This document shows positions 41,510 through 50,478 of a DNA stretch of 64,000 bases, in pieces. The DNA lies in assembly GCA_017483765.1 (NCBI GenBank), contig JAFUVE010000026.1, forward strand, positions 1 to 64,000. The letters run 5' to 3'. Position 1 is the first letter of the stretch. Every line of letters begins with the position of its first letter. The notes beneath the pieces were generated by a model. It was not told where the DNA came from. It saw only the letters and a program-made list of their open reading frames with translations, and made no database searches. The position numbers and the translations under genes were made by a program. The DNA is from Bacteroidaceae bacterium (GTDB lineage Bacteria > Bacteroidota > Bacteroidia > Bacteroidales > Bacteroidaceae).

Positions 41510-42388
41510 TTATTCGTTTTCGGGAGCCTGTCCGATGAGTTCCATGAACTCGTCGAGCTTCGGAGTGATGATGATTTGTGTGCGGCGGTTGCGCTGCTTT
41601 CCGATTTCGGTGTCGTTGCCCTCAAGCGGGTTGTACTCTCCTCGTCCACCTGCTGTGAGGCGTTTGGGATCGACTCCGTATTTGTTCTGGAGCTCCTGAA
41701 CTACGCTTGATGCGCGCAGACATGAGAGGTCCCAGTTGTTTCGGATGTTCTCACGTGAGATTGGCACGTTGTCGGTGTTTCCCTCGATGAGCACGTCGTA
41801 GTCCTTGTAGTCCGTGATGATCTTTGCGATTTTGGAGAGGGTCTCGGATCCACGCTCGTTGATTTCGTATGAACCGCTCTTATAGAGCATGTTGTCGGCG
41901 AGGGAGATATAGACAACTCCCTTGAGCACCTGGATGTCCACCTCCTTGAGCTCCTCTTTCGAGAGTGAGCGTGTGAGGTTATTCTGAAGCACGAGGTTGA
42001 GCGAGTCGCTCTCGGACTTCACTTCCACCAGGTGGCGGATGTACTGGTTGGACTCGTTGATTTGGTCAACGAGCTTCTCGATGGAGACGTTGTTCTGGTT
42101 TGCGTTTGCCAGGCTCTGGTTCAGGTTCTTCTGGCTTTGGTTGAGGCTCTTCTGCAGTGTGGCGTTGTTGCGTTTGAGCTCGTCGTTGTTCTTTCTGAGG
42201 TCGGCGAGCTGCTCTTCCAGGCTGGTGATTCGGGCATTCTTTCCGGCGAGGTCCTCTCTGGTTGACTGCAGTGATGCAGTCAGTGACTTGTTCTCCGACT
42301 GGCAGTTGGCAAGGTCTTTCTTGCTTGCGCAGCTTGTGATGGTGAGTGCTGCAATGGCAATCGCAGCCATGGTGATGTTTCTTTTCAT
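41510..42388 (-). CDS. OmpA-family lipoprotein with coiled coil
   Basis: 292 residues. Lipoprotein signal (MKRNITMAAIAIAALTITSCASK), a long coiled coil (~25-140, heptads in SLEEQLADLRKNNDELKRNNATLQKSL) and a C-terminal OmpA/MotB peptidoglycan-binding domain (~160-285: LADNMLYKSGSYEINERGSETLSKIAKII, EGNTDNVPIS, LRASSVVQELQNKYGVDPKRLTAGGRGEYNP). It should be anchored in the outer membrane and bind peptidoglycan, with the coiled coil as spacer. A -7 box (TATCTTTG on the minus strand, complement of 42425-42432) lies 37 bp before the ATG. Monocistronic. Confidence 0.88.
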   Translation of the reverse strand: MKRNITMAAIAIAALTITSCASKKDLANCQSENKSLTASLQSTREDLAGKNARITSLEEQLADLRKNNDELKRNNATLQKSLNQSQKNLNQSLANANQNNVSIEKLVDQINESNQYIRHLVEVKSESDSLNLVLQNNLTRSLSKEELKEVDIQVLKGVVYISLADNMLYKSGSYEINERGSETLSKIAKIITDYKDYDVLIEGNTDNVPISRENIRNNWDLSCLRASSVVQELQNKYGVDPKRLTAGGRGEYNPLEGNDTEIGKQRNRRTQIIITPKLDEFMELIGQAPENE

Positions 42389-42590
42389 TGTACTTCTTTT
42401 TTTTTAGCTTATCGTATTCAAGGGCAAAGATAGTCATTTTTGGTTGAAAACGTGGAATGAAAGTGCGACATTCTTGCCATTGATAAGTGTTTTTAATGAT
42501 TCATGATGTAAAATTATCAATATTTAACGATTCGTGAAAAGTGATTCGTGAAAAGTGAATCGTGAAAAATGAATTTACCTTTTTCAGGAA

Positions 42591-43514
42591 TCAACTTTTC
42601 TTTCTCCGGAACAGCCAAGCTACGGCAGCACCCGACAGGTTGTGCCACACGCTGAAGATGGCCCCGGGTATGGTGGCCATCGGATAGGCAGCGAAATGGA
42701 GGGTTGCCAGACTGCTGGCCAATCCCGAGTTCTGCATACCCACCTCGATGGAGATGGCGCGCTTCTTCGACTCCGACAGCCGTAGCATCCGTCCGATGAG
42801 ATAGCCCAGTGCGAGTCCACAGACGTTGTGGAGCATGACCACGAGCACGATGATAAGTCCGCCAGCCAGCAACTTCTCGGCATTGGCGCCAATGACGATA
42901 GACACGATGGCTGCGATGGCCAGTGACGAGAAGGCGGGCAGATACTCGGTAATCCGCTTGGTGAATCGTGGCCACAGCCACTTCACCACCAGTCCCACGG
43001 CTATGGGCAGGATGACCACCCAGAGAATGCTGAGGAACATGCTGGCCACATTCACTTGAATGCTCTTGCCTGCCAGAGCCCATGTGAGCAGCGGCGTAAG
43101 CAACGGTGCGAGTAGGGTGGAGACACCCGTCATTCCCACCGACAGAGCCAGGTCGCCCTTGGCCATGTAGGTGATGACGTTTGAGGCGGTTCCTCCGGGG
43201 CAGCATCCTACAAGCACCACGCCCAGTGCCAGCGCCTCATCGAGCGAAAAGATCCGGGAGAGCGCCCATGCCAGCAGCGGCATCACCGTGAACTGCGACA
43301 GACAGCCCGTGATGACATCCTTCGGCCGGCTGAACACAATACGGAAGTCTTGGAGGTTGAGCGTCAGTCCCATGCCAAACATCACCACGCCCAGCAGATA
43401 GTTGATCACCATGGGCGGAATCTGCTTGAATGTGGCGGGAAAGCATAGCGCCAGCACAGCAGCAGCCAGTACCAGCAGACCGAAATAGTCGGATATGTAA
43501 CGGTAGAGTTTCAT
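42591..43514 (-). CDS. Bile acid:sodium symporter family (BASS) transporter
   Basis: 307 residues with about nine to ten membrane segments (YFGLLVLAAAVLALCFPATF, INYLLGVVMFGMGLTLNL, LALGVVLVGCCPGGTASNVITYMAKGDLALSV, MFLSILWVVILPIAVGLVVKWL, LASLHFAAYPMATIPGAIFSVWH). The GCCPGGTASNVITYMAKGDLALSV stretch is the crossover/Na-site signature of the family. BASS proteins carry organic anions such as bile acids, pantoate or pyruvate with sodium; the substrate here cannot be told. Located in the inner membrane. Downstream of the 43622 gene, with a 107-bp gap that holds a GC-rich hairpin, so probably separate. Confidence 0.9.
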   Translation of the reverse strand: MKLYRYISDYFGLLVLAAAVLALCFPATFKQIPPMVINYLLGVVMFGMGLTLNLQDFRIVFSRPKDVITGCLSQFTVMPLLAWALSRIFSLDEALALGVVLVGCCPGGTASNVITYMAKGDLALSVGMTGVSTLLAPLLTPLLTWALAGKSIQVNVASMFLSILWVVILPIAVGLVVKWLWPRFTKRITEYLPAFSSLAIAAIVSIVIGANAEKLLAGGLIIVLVVMLHNVCGLALGYLIGRMLRLSESKKRAISIEVGMQNSGLASSLATLHFAAYPMATIPGAIFSVWHNLSGAAVAWLFRRKKS

Positions 43515-43621
43515 TTGTCTTTCTTGTTTTCGTCGTTTTTTTTCAAACGGCTGTACGTTGTGGCGGGCGGGGAGTCGCCCCCCCGCCCACCTGTGAGTCT
43601 TGCTTACTTCTTGTTCTCCTG

Positions 43622-44260
43622 TTATTTGATCACAATCTTCTTTCCATTGTTGATATATATTCCGCGAGCCGTGGGCTGTGCGCTGAGGCGTCGTCCGTCG
43701 AGCGTGTACCAGCCTTCCTCAGGTAACGCGTGAGGGGTGAAGGGTGCTTCCATTTCGATGATGCCGGTCGAGGTGCCGTCTTTGCCGAAATCGAGCGCGA
43801 AGGCACGGACGTTGACTGCTGCGTTGTCGGTGGCGCCGGCGGTGATTCCGCTGAGCTGGAAGTAGGCTCGCTGTGCGCCGATTGTGGCTCCGCTCTGCGG
43901 ATAGCAGAGCATGTTGTTCTCTCCGAAGAAGAGGACGGTTCGGTCTTCGTCGTCGAAGGTGAGCTTCTTGTAGGTGCCCACGAAGGTGATGGTGGCAGCT
44001 GCCTCTTCGCTGGTGGTTATCTCGTCAGTTCGCAGGTTCTGGCTCAGCACATACCAGCCAGTGTCGAGGTTGTCCTCATTGCTGTTTTCCAGTAGTGTGC
44101 TGGTGAGCACAGTGGGGTTGCTGGCTTTGCCATTATTTTTGTATATACTGGCCTCATATCCAAGATCGATCATCTGGTAGTAGATGTAGTTCACATCCTC
44201 TGCCCATGCTCCCTGTGCGAGGGCGAACAGCAGGGCGAGTGTCATCAGAATCTTCTTCAT
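43622..44260 (-). CDS. Secreted protein with Prevotella-type C-terminal tail
   Basis: 212 residues. Signal peptide (MKKILMTLALLFALAQGAWAE). The body (~25-180) is a beta-rich domain that is not recognised (DTGWYVLSQNLRTDEITTSEEAAATITFVGTYKKLTF, NNMLCYPQSGATIGAQRAYFQL). The end GWYTLDGRRLSAQPTARGIYINNGKKIVIK is the short sorting-like tail found on very many Prevotella secreted proteins, and supports the assignment to that group. Likely surface or secreted; function unknown. Confidence 0.75.
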   Translation of the reverse strand: MKKILMTLALLFALAQGAWAEDVNYIYYQMIDLGYEASIYKNNGKASNPTVLTSTLLENSNEDNLDTGWYVLSQNLRTDEITTSEEAAATITFVGTYKKLTFDDEDRTVLFFGENNMLCYPQSGATIGAQRAYFQLSGITAGATDNAAVNVRAFALDFGKDGTSTGIIEMEAPFTPHALPEEGWYTLDGRRLSAQPTARGIYINNGKKIVIK

Positions 44261-44689
44261 TGCGTTGTTTTGTTTAGTCTTACTACTTCAATGGTATTTA
44301 CGGGTTCTGAACTGCCAGAGGCATGTCCTCCTGCGCGAGGAAGAACATATAGCGGATGCAGTCCTTTATGATTAACCTACTATTTTGCAATGTATAAATC
44401 CTCCCTTATACCTTGTTATTATAAAGCATTTAAATTACAAATTTACTAATAAAATCTGAGAAATCAGCCTTTTAGGCGGAAATTTTTACGTAAGTGAAGT
44501 GTTTTTCACATTTGCGGGTCCTGTTATCGTCAAAGTCCAGGGTCTTAACTACACAGAAAGAAAATTATAAGGAATTATCAGAAAATTTGCAAAACTATAT
44601 TTTGGTTAAAATAGTATCATGAATATAGCAACCGTAAAAAATAAGTTGCCTCGTTTTGATGAAGTTAGAAGACGCCCCGCGGGGCGTCT
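44261..44689. other. Gene-free gap
   Basis: 429 bp. A minus-strand TAAATTTG box (complement of 44438-44445) may serve the 43622 gene. The right end holds a reversed GACGCC element: AAGTTGCCTCGTTTTGATGAA and the palindrome at 44671-44688, the complement of the right half of the long form. No RNA gene was recognised. Confidence 0.5.
44671..44688. repeat. GACGCCCCGCGGGGCGTC palindrome, reversed element
   Basis: Abuts the TAG stop of the minus-strand TPR gene (complement of 44690-44692), the same stop-codon context as in the dockerin genes. Confidence 0.85.
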
Positions 44690-45496
44690 CTACAACAATC
44701 TTGCTTTTGTCCTGTCGCGTTTTGCCAGCTGTGTTTTTCCTTGTTTGTCGTAGATGTCTGCCCGTTGGATGAGGTGGGCTGGGTTTTGCGGCTCGAGCTT
44801 GACGGCCTGGTTGATGTCTACGAGTGCGAGGTCGAGGTTGTTGATGTCGGCGTACATGGAAGCTCTGACTGCATAGAGCTCAGCCTGTTCGGGGTGCTCT
44901 GTGATGAGGAACTCCATTCGTCGGATTGCCTCGCTCACCTTGTAGGTTTTTTGGAGAACGAGTGCCACTCCGAGAGCCGCATTGTAGTCAGCCGGGTGTC
45001 GGTCGAGTATGGTTTTATAGTCCTGCATGGCCTTGTCGTAGCTGCGGCTCTGGTAGTAGGCAAATGCACGGTGGTTGAGCGCTTCTGTGTTGTCGGGGCT
45101 GAGCTTGATGGCAGCCGTATAGTCTTCGACCGCCTTGTCGTATTGCTTGAGGTTGAGATGGAAGTTTGCCCTGGAGATCCTGACAGGCAGAGATATGGGC
45201 AGGAGCTCGATGGCCCGTGTGTAGTTGTACATGGCCTCCTCAGCCATCTTGGTGTTGGCCGTGTTGCTCCAGTAGAGCATCTCCTGTACGTGTCCGAGGT
45301 CATGGTGGACAAGTGCGTTGCGATGGTCGCCAGGGCTGAGCTTGAGCGCCTGGCGGTAGAGGGCTTCCGCCTTGTCGAGGCTGTCGTGCTGAGCGGCTTG
45401 GTATGCCTGCTCGATGCATTGCTCGTAGGTTTGGGCAGGGGCGCTGAGTGCGGCGCAGAGGCAGAGAAGGAAGATGATGGCTATCCTGAAAAGCAT
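44690..45496 (-). CDS. Exported tetratricopeptide-repeat protein
   Basis: 268 residues. Signal peptide (MLFRIAIIFLLCLCAALSAPAQ) and about seven TPR units, e.g. AEALYRQALKLSPGDHRNALVHHDLGHV, YDKAVEDYTAAIKLSPDNTEALNHRAFAYYQ, YDKAMQDYKTILDRHPADYNAALGVALVLQ and LDLALVDINQAVKLEPQNPAHLIQRADIYDKQG. TPR proteins in the periplasm serve as scaffolds; the partner is unknown. The stop codon is provided by the adjacent palindrome. Lies downstream of rsgA on the same strand, separated by a 9-bp repeat array. Confidence 0.85.
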   Translation of the reverse strand: MLFRIAIIFLLCLCAALSAPAQTYEQCIEQAYQAAQHDSLDKAEALYRQALKLSPGDHRNALVHHDLGHVQEMLYWSNTANTKMAEEAMYNYTRAIELLPISLPVRISRANFHLNLKQYDKAVEDYTAAIKLSPDNTEALNHRAFAYYQSRSYDKAMQDYKTILDRHPADYNAALGVALVLQKTYKVSEAIRRMEFLITEHPEQAELYAVRASMYADINNLDLALVDINQAVKLEPQNPAHLIQRADIYDKQGKTQLAKRDRTKARLL

Positions 45497-45521
45497 AGGG
45501 GAAGTGGATTTTTGTTGAGAA

Positions 45522-45637
45522 GCTAGATGCTATAGATTTTATAGACTCTATAGGCTCTATAGACTCTATAGATTTTATAGATTCTATAGATTTTATAGAC
45601 TTTATAGACTCTATAGATTATCTAGGCTTTCTGGGTT
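45522..45637. repeat. Degenerate 9-bp tandem repeat (TATAGANNN)
   Basis: About 12 units such as TTTATAGAC, TCTATAGAC, TCTATAGAT and TTTATAGAT. The core is TATAGA/CTATAG instead of CTAGA, but the 9-bp period is the same. Between rsgA and the TPR gene. Confidence 0.85.
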
Positions 45638-45650
45638 TTAGGTTAAAAAA

Positions 45651-46577
45651 TTATTTTCTGTATTTGTCCTCGTTGGGGTCTTCGAGCATGGAGAGATATG
45701 AGCTGTATCGGCTTTGGCTGATGTCGTGGCGCTCGACTGCCTGGAGGACGGCGCATCCCGGTTCGTGTGTGTGTGTGCAGTTGTTGAACCGGCAGTCTTT
45801 GGAGAACCAGAAGATGTCCTTGAAATAGTGGCTTACCTCCTCCCGCTCCATGTTGAACGTTCCGAATCCCTTGATTCCCGGCGTGTCGATGATGTATCCC
45901 CCTTCTCCTACCGGGAACATGGCAGAGAATGTGGTGGTGTGCTTTCCTGTGTTGTAGGCGTCGGAAATCTCGCTGGTCTTGAGGTTGAGATCCGGGTAGA
46001 GGCAGTTGATGAGTGTGGACTTGCCCACGCCGCTGTTTCCGCTTAGCAGCGTCACCTTGCCGTCGAGCATCGTGCGCAGTTCCTCCACGCCGTCTCCAGT
46101 CTTCGCCGACACACATCGACATTCATATCCGATGGTGGTGTAGAGATGCACCATGCCGTCGAGCAGCTCGCGGTCCTCCTGGTCGAGCAGGTCGGTCTTG
46201 TTGAAAATGATGACGACCGGGATTCTGTATGCCTCAGATGAAGCCAGGAATCGGTCGATGAATGTGGTTGAAGTCTCGGGCTGGCGCAGTGTGACGAACA
46301 GGAAGCACTGGTCCACGTTGGCGGCGATGATGTGCGACTGCTTCGACAGGTTAGTTGACTTGCGGATCACGTAGTTCTTCCTGTCCTCGATGCAGTTGAT
46401 GAGTCCTGTGGATTCGTCGAGCGGCTCGAACACCACGTTGTCACCTATAGCCACGGGATTGGTGGAGCGGATTCCCTTAAGCCGGAAATTCCCCTTCACC
46501 TTACATTCCCATGTCTTGCCGTCGGCACACTCCACGGTGTACCAGCTGCCTGTGTTTCTGATGACGAGTCCCTGCAT
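45651..46577 (-). CDS. rsgA: Ribosome small subunit-dependent GTPase A
   Basis: 308 residues. An N-terminal OB fold (~1-65, [31 protein letters not shown]) is followed by a circularly permuted GTPase: [11 protein letters not shown] (G4) before [15 protein letters not shown] (G1) and [11 protein letters not shown] (G3). A C-terminal zinc site follows ([16 protein letters not shown]). RsgA helps late 30S maturation. Its ATG directly follows the TAA of frr with no gap, so frr and rsgA are translationally linked. Confidence 0.95.
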   Translation of the reverse strand: MQGLVIRNTGSWYTVECADGKTWECKVKGNFRLKGIRSTNPVAIGDNVVFEPLDESTGLINCIEDRKNYVIRKSTNLSKQSHIIAANVDQCFLFVTLRQPETSTTFIDRFLASSEAYRIPVVIIFNKTDLLDQEDRELLDGMVHLYTTIGYECRCVSAKTGDGVEELRTMLDGKVTLLSGNSGVGKSTLINCLYPDLNLKTSEISDAYNTGKHTTTFSAMFPVGEGGYIIDTPGIKGFGTFNMEREEVSHYFKDIFWFSKDCRFNNCTHTHEPGCAVLQAVERHDISQSRYSSYLSMLEDPNEDKYRK

Positions 46578-47138
46578 TTAGACGGTCATGATTTCCTTGT
46601 TCTTGGCCTCGAGCATCGTATCCACCTTCTTGATGTACTTGTCGTGGATTTTCTGGCATTTCTCCTCTCCGTCCTTTGCCACGTCCTCCGACACACCGTT
46701 CTTCACGCATTTCTTCAGTTTCTCGATGGCGTCGCGGCGGGCGTTGCGGATAGATACCTTTGCGGCCTCAGCCTCCTTGCTACATTGCTTGGTGAGTTCG
46801 CGGCGTCGCTCCTCGGTGAGCGGAGGTATGCCGAGACGGATGATTTCTCCGTTGTTCTCAGGCATGATGCCCACCTGCGAGTTGATGATGGCCTTCTCAA
46901 TCACCTTGAACATGTTCTTGTCCCATGGCTTGATGGCGATACTGCGCGCGTCGGGCGTGGTGAGGCTGGCTACTCCTGATAGCGGCACCATCGTTCCGTA
47001 GCTTTCCACTCTGATTCCGTCGAGAATATGCACATTGGCTTTACCGGCACGGATTCGGCTGAGCGAATCCTCGAGGTGCATGGCGGCCATCTCCATGCTT
47101 TCTTCGGCCTCGTCAAGATATTTTTTTACTTCGTCCAT
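46578..47138 (-). CDS. frr: Ribosome recycling factor
   Basis: 186 residues. Classic RRF: MEMAAMHLEDSLSRIRAGKANVHILDGIRVESYGTMVPLSGVASLTTPDARSIAIKPWDKNM, then GIPPLTEERRRELTKQ and the long three-helix bundle ending KKVDTMLEAKNKEIMTV. It splits post-termination ribosomes with EF-G. Full length (usual ~185). Zero-base junction with rsgA downstream. Confidence 0.96.
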   Translation of the reverse strand: MDEVKKYLDEAEESMEMAAMHLEDSLSRIRAGKANVHILDGIRVESYGTMVPLSGVASLTTPDARSIAIKPWDKNMFKVIEKAIINSQVGIMPENNGEIIRLGIPPLTEERRRELTKQCSKEAEAAKVSIRNARRDAIEKLKKCVKNGVSEDVAKDGEEKCQKIHDKYIKKVDTMLEAKNKEIMTV

Positions 47139-47170
47139 ATTGTTTTAAGTTTAGAGTTGAGAGTTTATTT

Positions 47171-47238
47171 ACATGATTTTCGGCTGTGCTCAACATAGCC
47201 TAAGCGAGCTTGGCTCTGTATTCGCTTGCACGAAAATT
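47171..47238. repeat. ~70-bp hairpin element, copy 3
   Basis: ACATGATTTTCGGCTGTGCTC to CGCTTGCACGAAAATT, upstream of frr, flanked by heptamer units (GTTTAGA, GTTGAGA). Confidence 0.8.
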
Positions 47239-47301
47239 AGAGTTGAGAGTTTAGAGTGAAGTTACTCTGGTTGAGAGGGTTGTGCGTTGGCTTTTGTAGG
47301 G

Positions 47302-47396
47302 CTGACTGGTCAGACCTGTCCGACTTGTCTGACTGGTCCGACTTGTCTGACTTGTCTGACCTGTCTGACCGGTCCGACCGGTCCGACCAGTCAGCG
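47302..47396. repeat. Degenerate 9-bp tandem repeat (GC-rich form)
   Basis: Ten units: CTGACTGGT, CAGACCTGT, CCGACTTGT, CTGACTGGT and so on to CCGACCAGT. Same period as the CTAGA arrays but GC-rich. It ends 9 bp before the fumarase stop. Confidence 0.85.
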
Positions 47397-47404
47397 AAAA
47401 AGCC

Positions 47405-49054
47405 TTATAGGATGGTGCATCCGTTGCAGGGCTTGAGCTGCTTGAAGAAGTCGTTGCCCTTGTCGTCGACGAGAATAAACGCCGGGAAGTCCTCCACCTC
47501 GATTTTCCAGATGGCTTCCATGCCGAGCTCAGGATATTCCACACACTCGATGGACTTGATGTTGTTCTGCGCGAGGATGGCAGCAGGACCGCCGATGCTT
47601 CCGAGGTAGAATCCTCCGTGCTTCTTGCATGCGTCGGTGACAGCCTGCGTGCGGTTGCCCTTGGCGAGCATGATCATGGAAGCACCATGGTCCTGGAACT
47701 CGTCCACGTAAGGGTCCATACGGTTGGCTGTGGTCGGTCCCATCGATCCGCACGGCATTCCTTCCGGAGTCTTGGCCGGTCCGGCATAGTAGATGGGGTG
47801 ATCCTTCATGTACTGCGGCATACCCTCTCCTGCGTCGAGTCGTGCTTTCAGTTTGGCGTGTGCGATGTCACGTCCCACGATGATGGTTCCGTTGAGCGAC
47901 AGACGTGTGCTGACCGGGTACTTGCTGAGCAGCTTGCATACCTCGCTCATCGGCTGGTTGAGGTCCACCTTCACCACTTCTCCTTCACCTTCCTTACGGA
48001 ATTCTTCCGGAATGAGTTCGGCTGGGTTGTCGTCCATCTTCTCAATCCAGATACCGTCCTTGTTGATCTTCGCCTTGATGTTACGGTCGGCCGAGCAGCT
48101 GACACCCAGTCCGATAGGGCAGCTTGCTCCGTGGCGTGGCAGTCGGATGACGCGTATGTCGTGTGCCAGGTATTTTCCTCCGAACTGAGCTCCCAGTCCG
48201 ATTTTGTAAGCCTCCTTGAGCAGCTCCTCCTCGAGTGCCACGTCGCGGAAGGCGCGTCCTGTCTCATCTCCAGATGTGGGCAGGTTGTCGTAGAAATGGG
48301 TAGAAGCCAGCTTCACGGTCAGCAGGTTTTTCTCAGCCGACGTGCCTCCGATGACGAACGCGATGTGGTAGGGCGGGCATGCGGCCGTGCCCAGGCTCTT
48401 CATCTTGTCAACGAGGAAGGGAACGAGCGTACCCGGATTCTGTATTCTGGCCTTCGTCTCCTGGTAGAGGTATGTCTTGTTGGCTGAACCACCGCCCTTG
48501 GTGACCATGAGGAAGCGGTACTCCATGCCCTCAGTTGCCTCGATGTCAATCTGGGCCGGCAGGTTGCACTTGGTGTTCACCTCCTCGTACATCGACAGTG
48601 GCGCATTCTGGGAGTAGCGCAGGTTGCACTCGGTGTAGGTGTCGAAAACACCGTGTGAGAGCGGCTCCTCGTCCTCGTAGCCGGTCCACACCTGCTGTCC
48701 CTTCTCGCCGTGGATGATGGCGGTGCCGGTGTCCTGGCAGAAAGGTAGGATCCCCTTCGCTGCCACGTCGGCGTTGCGAAGGAATGTGAGTGCGACGAAC
48801 TTGTCGTTGTCGCTGGCCTCAGGGTCGCGCAGGATTTTTGCCACCTGCTCGTTGTGTGACCTTCTCAGCATGAAGCTCACGTCGTGGAATGCCGTCCTGG
48901 CCATCAGGCGCAGTCCCTCCGGAGCCACTTTCAGGATGGGGTGACCCTCAAAATCGCCAACGCTCACGTAGTCTTTCGTGAGCAGATAGTATTCAGTATC
49001 GTCCTTCCCTGTCTGGAACATGGGCGCATACTTGAACTCAACAGTTTTTGCCAT
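47405..49054 (-). CDS. Fumarate hydratase, class I (iron-sulfur)
   Basis: 549 residues from the ATG at 49054 ([14 protein letters not shown]); the frame extends 18 codons further. Two-domain class I fumarase: the alpha part carries the cluster Cys in [19 protein letters not shown] and [19 protein letters not shown] plus [19 protein letters not shown]. The beta part has [69 protein letters not shown] and [15 protein letters not shown]. Converts fumarate and malate, in these anaerobes largely in the reductive direction toward succinate. An oxygen-sensitive 4Fe-4S cluster is expected. Monocistronic. Confidence 0.95.
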   Translation of the reverse strand: MAKTVEFKYAPMFQTGKDDTEYYLLTKDYVSVGDFEGHPILKVAPEGLRLMARTAFHDVSFMLRRSHNEQVAKILRDPEASDNDKFVALTFLRNADVAAKGILPFCQDTGTAIIHGEKGQQVWTGYEDEEPLSHGVFDTYTECNLRYSQNAPLSMYEEVNTKCNLPAQIDIEATEGMEYRFLMVTKGGGSANKTYLYQETKARIQNPGTLVPFLVDKMKSLGTAACPPYHIAFVIGGTSAEKNLLTVKLASTHFYDNLPTSGDETGRAFRDVALEEELLKEAYKIGLGAQFGGKYLAHDIRVIRLPRHGASCPIGLGVSCSADRNIKAKINKDGIWIEKMDDNPAELIPEEFRKEGEGEVVKVDLNQPMSEVCKLLSKYPVSTRLSLNGTIIVGRDIAHAKLKARLDAGEGMPQYMKDHPIYYAGPAKTPEGMPCGSMGPTTANRMDPYVDEFQDHGASMIMLAKGNRTQAVTDACKKHGGFYLGSIGGPAAILAQNNIKSIECVEYPELGMEAIWKIEVEDFPAFILVDDKGNDFFKQLKPCNGCTIL

Positions 49055-49208
49055 AGCGTTTAGAATTTTATCGTTATATTTGTTGTAAAATAGTTTACTT
49101 CGGTCCAAAATTACGATTTTTTTACCATAAAACCATTTTTTATTAGCAGTTTTTCAAGAAAAGGCATTATTTTTTCTCACTTTTTAAATAATTATGAAAT
49201 AAAAACGT

Positions 49209-49216
49209 TATCTTTG
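49209..49216 (+). promoter_or_regulatory. Promoter -7 box for the VTC cluster
   Basis: TATCTTTG followed by CA; the upstream element is weak. The leader to 49368 is ~145 nt and contains a TCAGGCTTTTC / ATGCCTGA hairpin near 49270-49300. Confidence 0.45.
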
Positions 49217-49367
49217 CACGGCATTAAGGCTGAAAAGTCAGTTTTTTTAAGGTAGTGTATCTTTTGGAGGATTCAGGCTTTTCTTTTTATGCCTGATGTC
49301 GCAGATGTCCCCTTATTTTTGGCGATTTCTGCCAGCTAACTAACAATAAAAATCCACCGAGAACGAG

Positions 49368-50189
49368 ATGACGGAGTCAAACACCGACATATTGGACCTT
49401 CTGGCCCGGATGGAGCCGATATCGCTTGACCAGATGTCTTCGATCAAGCTGATGAACAGGATAGACACGAAGTTCGTGACTTCGCGTCGTCTTTTGCTGG
49501 AGCTGCTCCGCCGCGTGCAGGACAAATACTACGTCCAGGAAATCAACGGCGACCGAATCAGCCCTTACCGTACTACTTATTTCGACACCGACCGCTACAC
49601 TCAGTATATGCAGCACCACAACCGACATGCCAACCGCACGAAGGTGAGAGTACGCACTTATCTGAGCAGCGGCGACCTCACTTTCCTCGAGGTGAAGAAG
49701 AAGAACAACCACCTGCGCACGAAGAAGAAGCGGATCCAAGTGGACAGCCTGGAGACTGCCCTTCAGACGGAAGGCGCAAGCGAGCTGGTGATGAAGCGCA
49801 CGGGCCTGCGGTTTGAGGATATGCACCCGATAGTCCAGAACCATTTCGACCGCGTCACGCTCGTGAACTACGGGAAGACCGAGCGTCTGACCATCGACTT
49901 CAACGTCCGCTTCCACAACTACGAGACCGGCAACGACTACGACACCGAGAACATCGTGATCATCGAGCTCAAGCGCGACGGCAACATCTTCTCGCCCATC
50001 ACGAATATCCTGCGCGACCTGCATATCCACCAGACCGGCTTCTCGAAATGCTGCATCGGAATGGCAACCACCGACCCGGGACTGAAGCAGAACAACTTCA
50101 AGGAGAAGCTGCGTATGCTCCGGAAAATCAACAAGGACGAGACATACCAGATACGCGACACGTCGGAAGGGATAGAAGACAACACGTGA
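49368..50189 (+). CDS. VTC-domain polyphosphate polymerase-like protein
   Basis: 273 residues. The VTC / CYTH-like tunnel fold is seen in SSIKLMNRIDTKFVTSRRLLLELL, YRTTYFDTDRYTQYMQHHNRHANRTKVRVRTYL, TFLEVKKKNNHLRTKKKRI, ERLTIDFNVRFHN and IVIIELKRDG. The paired Lys/Arg/Glu residues line the nucleotide and phosphate tunnel in yeast Vtc4, which makes polyphosphate from ATP. Bacterial forms often pair with a DUF4956 membrane protein, as here, and with surface proteins. Cytoplasmic face of the inner membrane. First gene of the 49.4-54.4 kb cluster. Confidence 0.88.
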   Translation: MTESNTDILDLLARMEPISLDQMSSIKLMNRIDTKFVTSRRLLLELLRRVQDKYYVQEINGDRISPYRTTYFDTDRYTQYMQHHNRHANRTKVRVRTYLSSGDLTFLEVKKKNNHLRTKKKRIQVDSLETALQTEGASELVMKRTGLRFEDMHPIVQNHFDRVTLVNYGKTERLTIDFNVRFHNYETGNDYDTENIVIIELKRDGNIFSPITNILRDLHIHQTGFSKCCIGMATTDPGLKQNNFKEKLRMLRKINKDETYQIRDTSEGIEDNT

Positions 50190-50209
50190 TCGTGATTTAC
50201 GATTTATTT

Positions 50210-50277
50210 CATGAACTTTGTCACGACTCAACAAAGCTCAAGCAAGCTTGGCTCTGTTTTCGCTGCTCCAAAGTTTT
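50210..50277. repeat. ~70-bp hairpin element, copy 4
   Basis: CATGAACTTTGTCACGACTC to GCTGCTCCAAAGTT, nearly identical to copy 2 at 31538. Confidence 0.8.
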
Positions 50278-50402
50278 CCGATTTACGATTTATTTTTTGT
50301 ATTTTTTGATTTTAGATATTTTTCATGCGGTGAGGTGATTTAGGATTTAGGATTTAAGGATTTTTGATTCGGTGTGTCTTCTGCTCCAAGTCACCATACA
50401 TT

Positions 50403-50473
50403 CCACATTCAACTTTAAACTTTCCACATTCAACTATAATTATTCAACTTTAAACTATAAACATTAAACTAAA
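50403..50473. repeat. Degenerate 7-bp tandem repeat
   Basis: CACATTC, AACTTTA, AACTTTC, CACATTC, AACTATA and related heptamers up to the ATG at 50479. Confidence 0.6.
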
Positions 50474-50478
50474 TAATA

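Noticed and set aside
47251..47609. Frames with SDLSDLSD or TGQTSQTS repeats beside fumarase
   Set aside because: They translate the 9-bp repeat array; the period of nine keeps frames open by chance.
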